Positions 13,818 to 16,605 of a stretch of 16,605 bases of DNA are shown one piece after another. Made by a program: the position numbers and the translations under genes. Under the pieces are notes generated by a model. It worked only from the letters and a program-made list of their open reading frames with translations. It did no database searches and was not told where the DNA came from. How positions within the stretch are numbered: the first letter of the stretch is position 1; each line of letters starts with the position of its first letter. The stretch spans positions 493,409 to 510,013 of the forward strand of contig NW_008705573.1 of NCBI RefSeq assembly GCF_000186865.1, read 5' to 3'. This DNA comes from Aureococcus anophagefferens (lineage: Eukaryota > Sar > Pelagophyceae > Pelagomonadales > Pelagomonadaceae).

Positions 13818-16605
13818 ATGGGCGTCGAGTCCTGCGAGCCGGTGACGGTCCAGCTCGACGCGCTGCTGCGGGCGCTCCAGCCGTCGCGCCAGTCCGAGGA
13901 GCGGCGCGGCGCCGTCTTCGGCTTCGTCGACGAGGTCCTGCGGAAGCAGTTCGAGCGGACGACGGCGTCGGCCGTCGAGCCGTTCGCCACCGGGTCCTTC
14001 CTGAGCAAGACCTACCTCCCGGACAGCGACCTCGACCTCACGATCATCCACCCCGTCGGGTCGCCCGCCGACGGCTCGCGGAGCGCCGGCTGCTCCGACG
14101 ACAGCTCGAGCCTCTCGAGTCGGACGAACTCCGTGTCGAGCGTCACGGACGACTTCCGGGAGGCGCGCGACGAGGAAGATAGTTGGGTCATGCTCGCCAA
14201 CGAGGCGCTGTGCCGCAGCGCCCTCGCCAAGGGCCGCGCCTCCCCCGAGGCCATGGACATCCGCAACGTGACATTGGTGAACGCTAGGACGACGGTCGTG
14301 AACTGCCTCGTGCTCAACATCCCCGTGGACGTCACGGCGAACCACGTCGAGTCCGTCGCGGCGCAGCTGCTGCTCGAGGAGACGGACCGCGCCGTGGGGC
14401 AAGAACATCTTTTCAAGCGCACGGTGCTCTTGGTGAAGGCGTGGTGCCGCCACGAGAGCTGCCGCTACGGCGACGGCGTCACGGTGCTGAGCTCGCGCAC
14501 GGGCCACCTGTCGACGCACGCCATCAACGTCATGGTCGCCTGCCTCTTCGTGGATAAGCACCTGGGCGACCTCGGCGCCATGCACCCCATCCACATGTTG
14601 GCGCGATTCCTCAACGTCTACGCGTCGCTCGACTGGACCAGGGAGAAGCTCACGCTCCTCGGCGACGACGACGACGTCGACGACGACACCGCCGCGGGCC
14701 GCCCCGTGCGCACGGCCGTCCGGGCGCTCTGCGCGACGCTCCAGTCGACGCTCCGCGAGGCCGCGCACCGCGCGGCGCCGCGCGAGTTCGAGGCGCGCTG
14801 CTGCAACGTCGAGGACCCCCTCGTGCCGACGAACAATTTGGGGTTGTGCGTCTCGGCCAAGGGCCTCCACCAGATCCGCAAGGCCTTCGCCGGGGGCTGG
14901 AAGCACCTCCAGGAGCTCATGGCCTGGGCCGCGGGCGACGGTGCGACGGACGCGCCCGTGCCCGGTGCCCCGCTGCCCGCGCCGACGCCGCCGGGCGTCG
15001 CGCCGCGGCCCGCGCCGCCGCCGGCGGCGCCGGCGGGCGACGGCGGCGCGTCGCCCTGGTTCGCGAACGAGTTCTTCAGCCAGACCATCGCCGCCTACGT
15101 CTTCGCGCGCGCGGACCTCATGAACCACCCCTGCCAGCGCTGGGGCGTCGCCCGGGCCTGCCCGCCGTCGCCGGCGAGCGCGACGGACTTGTTGAGCGGC
15201 GACCTCGAGTTCATGCGCGTCGCGCTCGCGCGCGCCGTCGACCTGGCCCGGGCCCACGACCGCCGGGGCGGCGACGCGTCGCCGCGGTCCGCGGGCCGCG
15301 CGCTGCCGCCGCCCCTGGGCATGCCGCCCAAGGGCCCCTTCGTCGGCCCGCGGTCGCGGCGCCGCGCGCCCTCGACGGCGTCGGCCGCCTCGTCCAAGAC
15401 GGCCGGCGACGAGCCGCCGCCGCCGCACCGGCGCCGCCGCGCGAAGCGCGGGTCCGAGTCGTCGTCGTCGACGGCCGACGAGGCGACGGAGTCGCCGTCG
15501 GCGAGCCCGACGTCGAGCCGCGTCGGCTCCAAGGCGCCGTCCGTCGACGGCGAGACCGCGTCCGTCGCCGCCGCCGTCAACGAATCCGAGGCCGCGCCGC
15601 CGTCGAAGATGGTCGTCGTCGCCGACGACGACGACGACGACGAGCTCGCCCTCGCCGCGGCGCCCGACGAGCCCAAGGAGAAGAACTCGCCCGTGAGCGT
15701 CGGCGCGCCGGACCTGTTCCGCGACGCCGCGAAGACGCCGGAGCCCCGCGACGACCCGGCCGCGGCGCTGGCCCTCGACGCGCTCCTCGACGACGCCGTC
15801 GCCGAGGAGGTCTGGGCGTCGGCCCTCGAGACCTTTGTGAGCGCCCGGGACCAGTTCGACGCCGAGGAGAAGCACCGCTGCTCCCTCGGCGACGCGGCCG
15901 CGGCCGCGATGGCGCGCGTCCCGCCGGAGGCCGCGGCCGCGGAGTCGAGCTCCGGCGGCTTCGCGGGCCTCCTCGCCGAGGACGACGGCGACGCCCAGAG
16001 CGTGTCGACCAAGGGCGACACGTCCGCCGACGACGACGACGACGCCGCGGCCGCCGTCGACGCCGCGCCGCCGGCGCCGCCGGCGCCGGCGAAGAAGCCC
16101 GCGAGGACGCCGGCGGCGGCGAAGAAGGCCAAGGGCAAGAAGAAGGCGTCGCCGCCGCCGCCGGCCGCGAAGAAGGCGCCGCCGCCGCCGCCGCCGAAGA
16201 AGGAGGCCGCGCCGAAGGCCGCGCCGAAGGCCGCGGCGCCGCCGCCGGTCAAGGCGTCGCCGCCGCCGCCCGCGAAGAAGGTCGTCCACGTCGTGAGCCG
16301 CCACTCGAGCGCCATCCCGCGCAAGGTCGTCGACGAGTCCGACGCGGCCATCGTGCCCATGGCCCTGAGGCCCCTCGGCGGCCTCTTCTCGTCCGGCGGC
16401 GCCGCGGCGCGCGCGCCCGCGCGGAACTGCTCCTTCGCGGCCTGCCACACGTCGTCGGCGTCGTCGGCGGCGGACCCGACGGTCTTCGAGCGCGTGCCCA
16501 CCGTCGCGCCCAAGGAGGTGCGCTCCGCGAGCCGCAAGGAGGTGAAAGCGACCGGCGCGGACGCCGCGAAGCCCATCGGCGACGAGTGGCTCCCCGAGCG
16601 GCTCC
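13818..16605 (+). CDS. TRF4/PAP-type nucleotidyltransferase with long low-complexity C-terminus (runs off right edge)
   Basis: ATG 13818 (GACGATGG) opens 929 codons with no stop. The N-terminal nucleotidyltransferase domain has PFATGSFLSKTYLPDSDLDL at 55-74, with the G59-S60 signature and catalytic D71 and D73; the third Asp is D171 in LNIPVDVTAN. The PAP/OAS1-type helical domain has HLFKRTVLLVKAWCRHES (197-214), GHLSTHAINVMVACLF (229-244) and RFLNVYASLDW (263-273). A block DPLVPTNNLGLCVSAKGLHQ (333-352) matches the nucleotide-recognition region of the plant-like branch. Residues about 87-120 form a Ser/Asp-rich insert. After about 485 the protein is Ser/Ala/Pro/Asp rich, with poly-Asp near 605 and a Lys/Pro/Ala-rich stretch at about 748-825. 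Likely adds nucleotides to RNA 3' ends; whether A or U, nuclear or cytosolic, cannot be told. Confidence 0.88.
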   Translation, partial: MGVESCEPVTVQLDALLRALQPSRQSEERRGAVFGFVDEVLRKQFERTTASAVEPFATGSFLSKTYLPDSDLDLTIIHPVGSPADGSRSAGCSDDSSSLSSRTNSVSSVTDDFREARDEEDSWVMLANEALCRSALAKGRASPEAMDIRNVTLVNARTTVVNCLVLNIPVDVTANHVESVAAQLLLEETDRAVGQEHLFKRTVLLVKAWCRHESCRYGDGVTVLSSRTGHLSTHAINVMVACLFVDKHLGDLGAMHPIHMLARFLNVYASLDWTREKLTLLGDDDDVDDDTAAGRPVRTAVRALCATLQSTLREAAHRAAPREFEARCCNVEDPLVPTNNLGLCVSAKGLHQIRKAFAGGWKHLQELMAWAAGDGATDAPVPGAPLPAPTPPGVAPRPAPPPAAPAGDGGASPWFANEFFSQTIAAYVFARADLMNHPCQRWGVARACPPSPASATDLLSGDLEFMRVALARAVDLARAHDRRGGDASPRSAGRALPPPLGMPPKGPFVGPRSRRRAPSTASAASSKTAGDEPPPPHRRRRAKRGSESSSSTADEATESPSASPTSSRVGSKAPSVDGETASVAAAVNESEAAPPSKMVVVADDDDDDELALAAAPDEPKEKNSPVSVGAPDLFRDAAKTPEPRDDPAAALALDALLDDAVAEEVWASALETFVSARDQFDAEEKHRCSLGDAAAAAMARVPPEAAAAESSSGGFAGLLAEDDGDAQSVSTKGDTSADDDDDAAAAVDAAPPAPPAPAKKPARTPAAAKKAKGKKKASPPPPAAKKAPPPPPPKKEAAPKAAPKAAAPPPVKASPPPPAKKVVHVVSRHSSAIPRKVVDESDAAIVPMALRPLGGLFSSGGAAARAPARNCSFAACHTSSASSAADPTVFERVPTVAPKEVRSASRKEVKATGADAAKPIGDEWLPERL

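Noticed and set aside
13284..16448. A 1054-codon open frame on the minus strand
   Set aside because: It is antisense to the nucleotidyltransferase gene. It reads as Arg/Gly/Ala/Val strings and stays open only because GC-ending codons make antisense stops rare.

Overview
This window looks like nuclear DNA of a GC-rich, gene-dense eukaryotic microalga, most like a pelagophyte stramenopile such as Aureococcus. The codons end almost always in G or C, and most starts have an A at -3 and often a G at +4. There is no bacterial operon layout. The gene families are eukaryotic: an eIF4E-like cap-binding protein, GT47 exostosin, papain-type protease, sulfotransferase, KLC-type TPR protein, TRF4/PAP-type nucleotidyltransferase and a MAM-domain protein with a P/T/S stalk. 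Genes are broken only by small introns and by two introns that are recognisable as inserted DNA elements. Species assignment is inference.

Layout, left to right: (1) a MAM-domain secreted or surface protein (-), running off the left edge; (2) an unrecognised secreted protein (+); (3) a class II eIF4E / 4EHP-like protein with an RG-rich tail (-); (4) a 240-bp inverted-repeat module between divergent genes; (5) a 2OG-Fe(II) oxygenase (+) whose reading frame changes once; (6) a five-span membrane protein (-) with a GC minisatellite in its upstream region; (7) a cathepsin L-like preproprotease (-); (8) an exostosin-family glycosyltransferase (+) with a clear 50-nt intron; (9) an unrecognised 178-residue protein (-); (10) a membrane-anchored sulfotransferase (+) with two introns; (11) a TPR protein (-) with one intron; (12) a large nucleotidyltransferase (+), running off the right edge. 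Apart from the two adjacent minus-strand genes (6 and 7), neighbours alternate strand. Some convergent stop codons are only 22 to 78 bp apart.

The strongest observation is a pair of introner elements, introns that are themselves transposon insertions. In the sulfotransferase, a 203-bp element with perfect 15-bp terminal inverted repeats is flanked by a perfect 8-bp target duplication. In the TPR gene, a related 192-bp element has 14-bp inverted repeats and an 8-bp duplication with one mismatch. In both, the donor dinucleotide (GT or GC) is the first two bases of the duplication and the acceptor AG is the end of the inverted repeat, so splicing restores the pre-insertion frame exactly. The two share a perfect 20-bp core in the same window orientation while their host genes lie on opposite strands, so one is spliced forward and the other reversed. 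Introners are known in Micromonas and Aureococcus; the paired opposite orientations and the different ends around a common core are the points worth following.

The genes do not form one obvious pathway. Several products (MAM protein, exostosin, sulfotransferase, protease) belong to the secretory route and could act on cell-surface glycans or matrix, but that link is only inference. Short tandem duplications (about 40 to 74 bp) occur at four gene boundaries; one created a five-codon upstream reading frame in the sulfotransferase leader and another spans two convergent stop codons.
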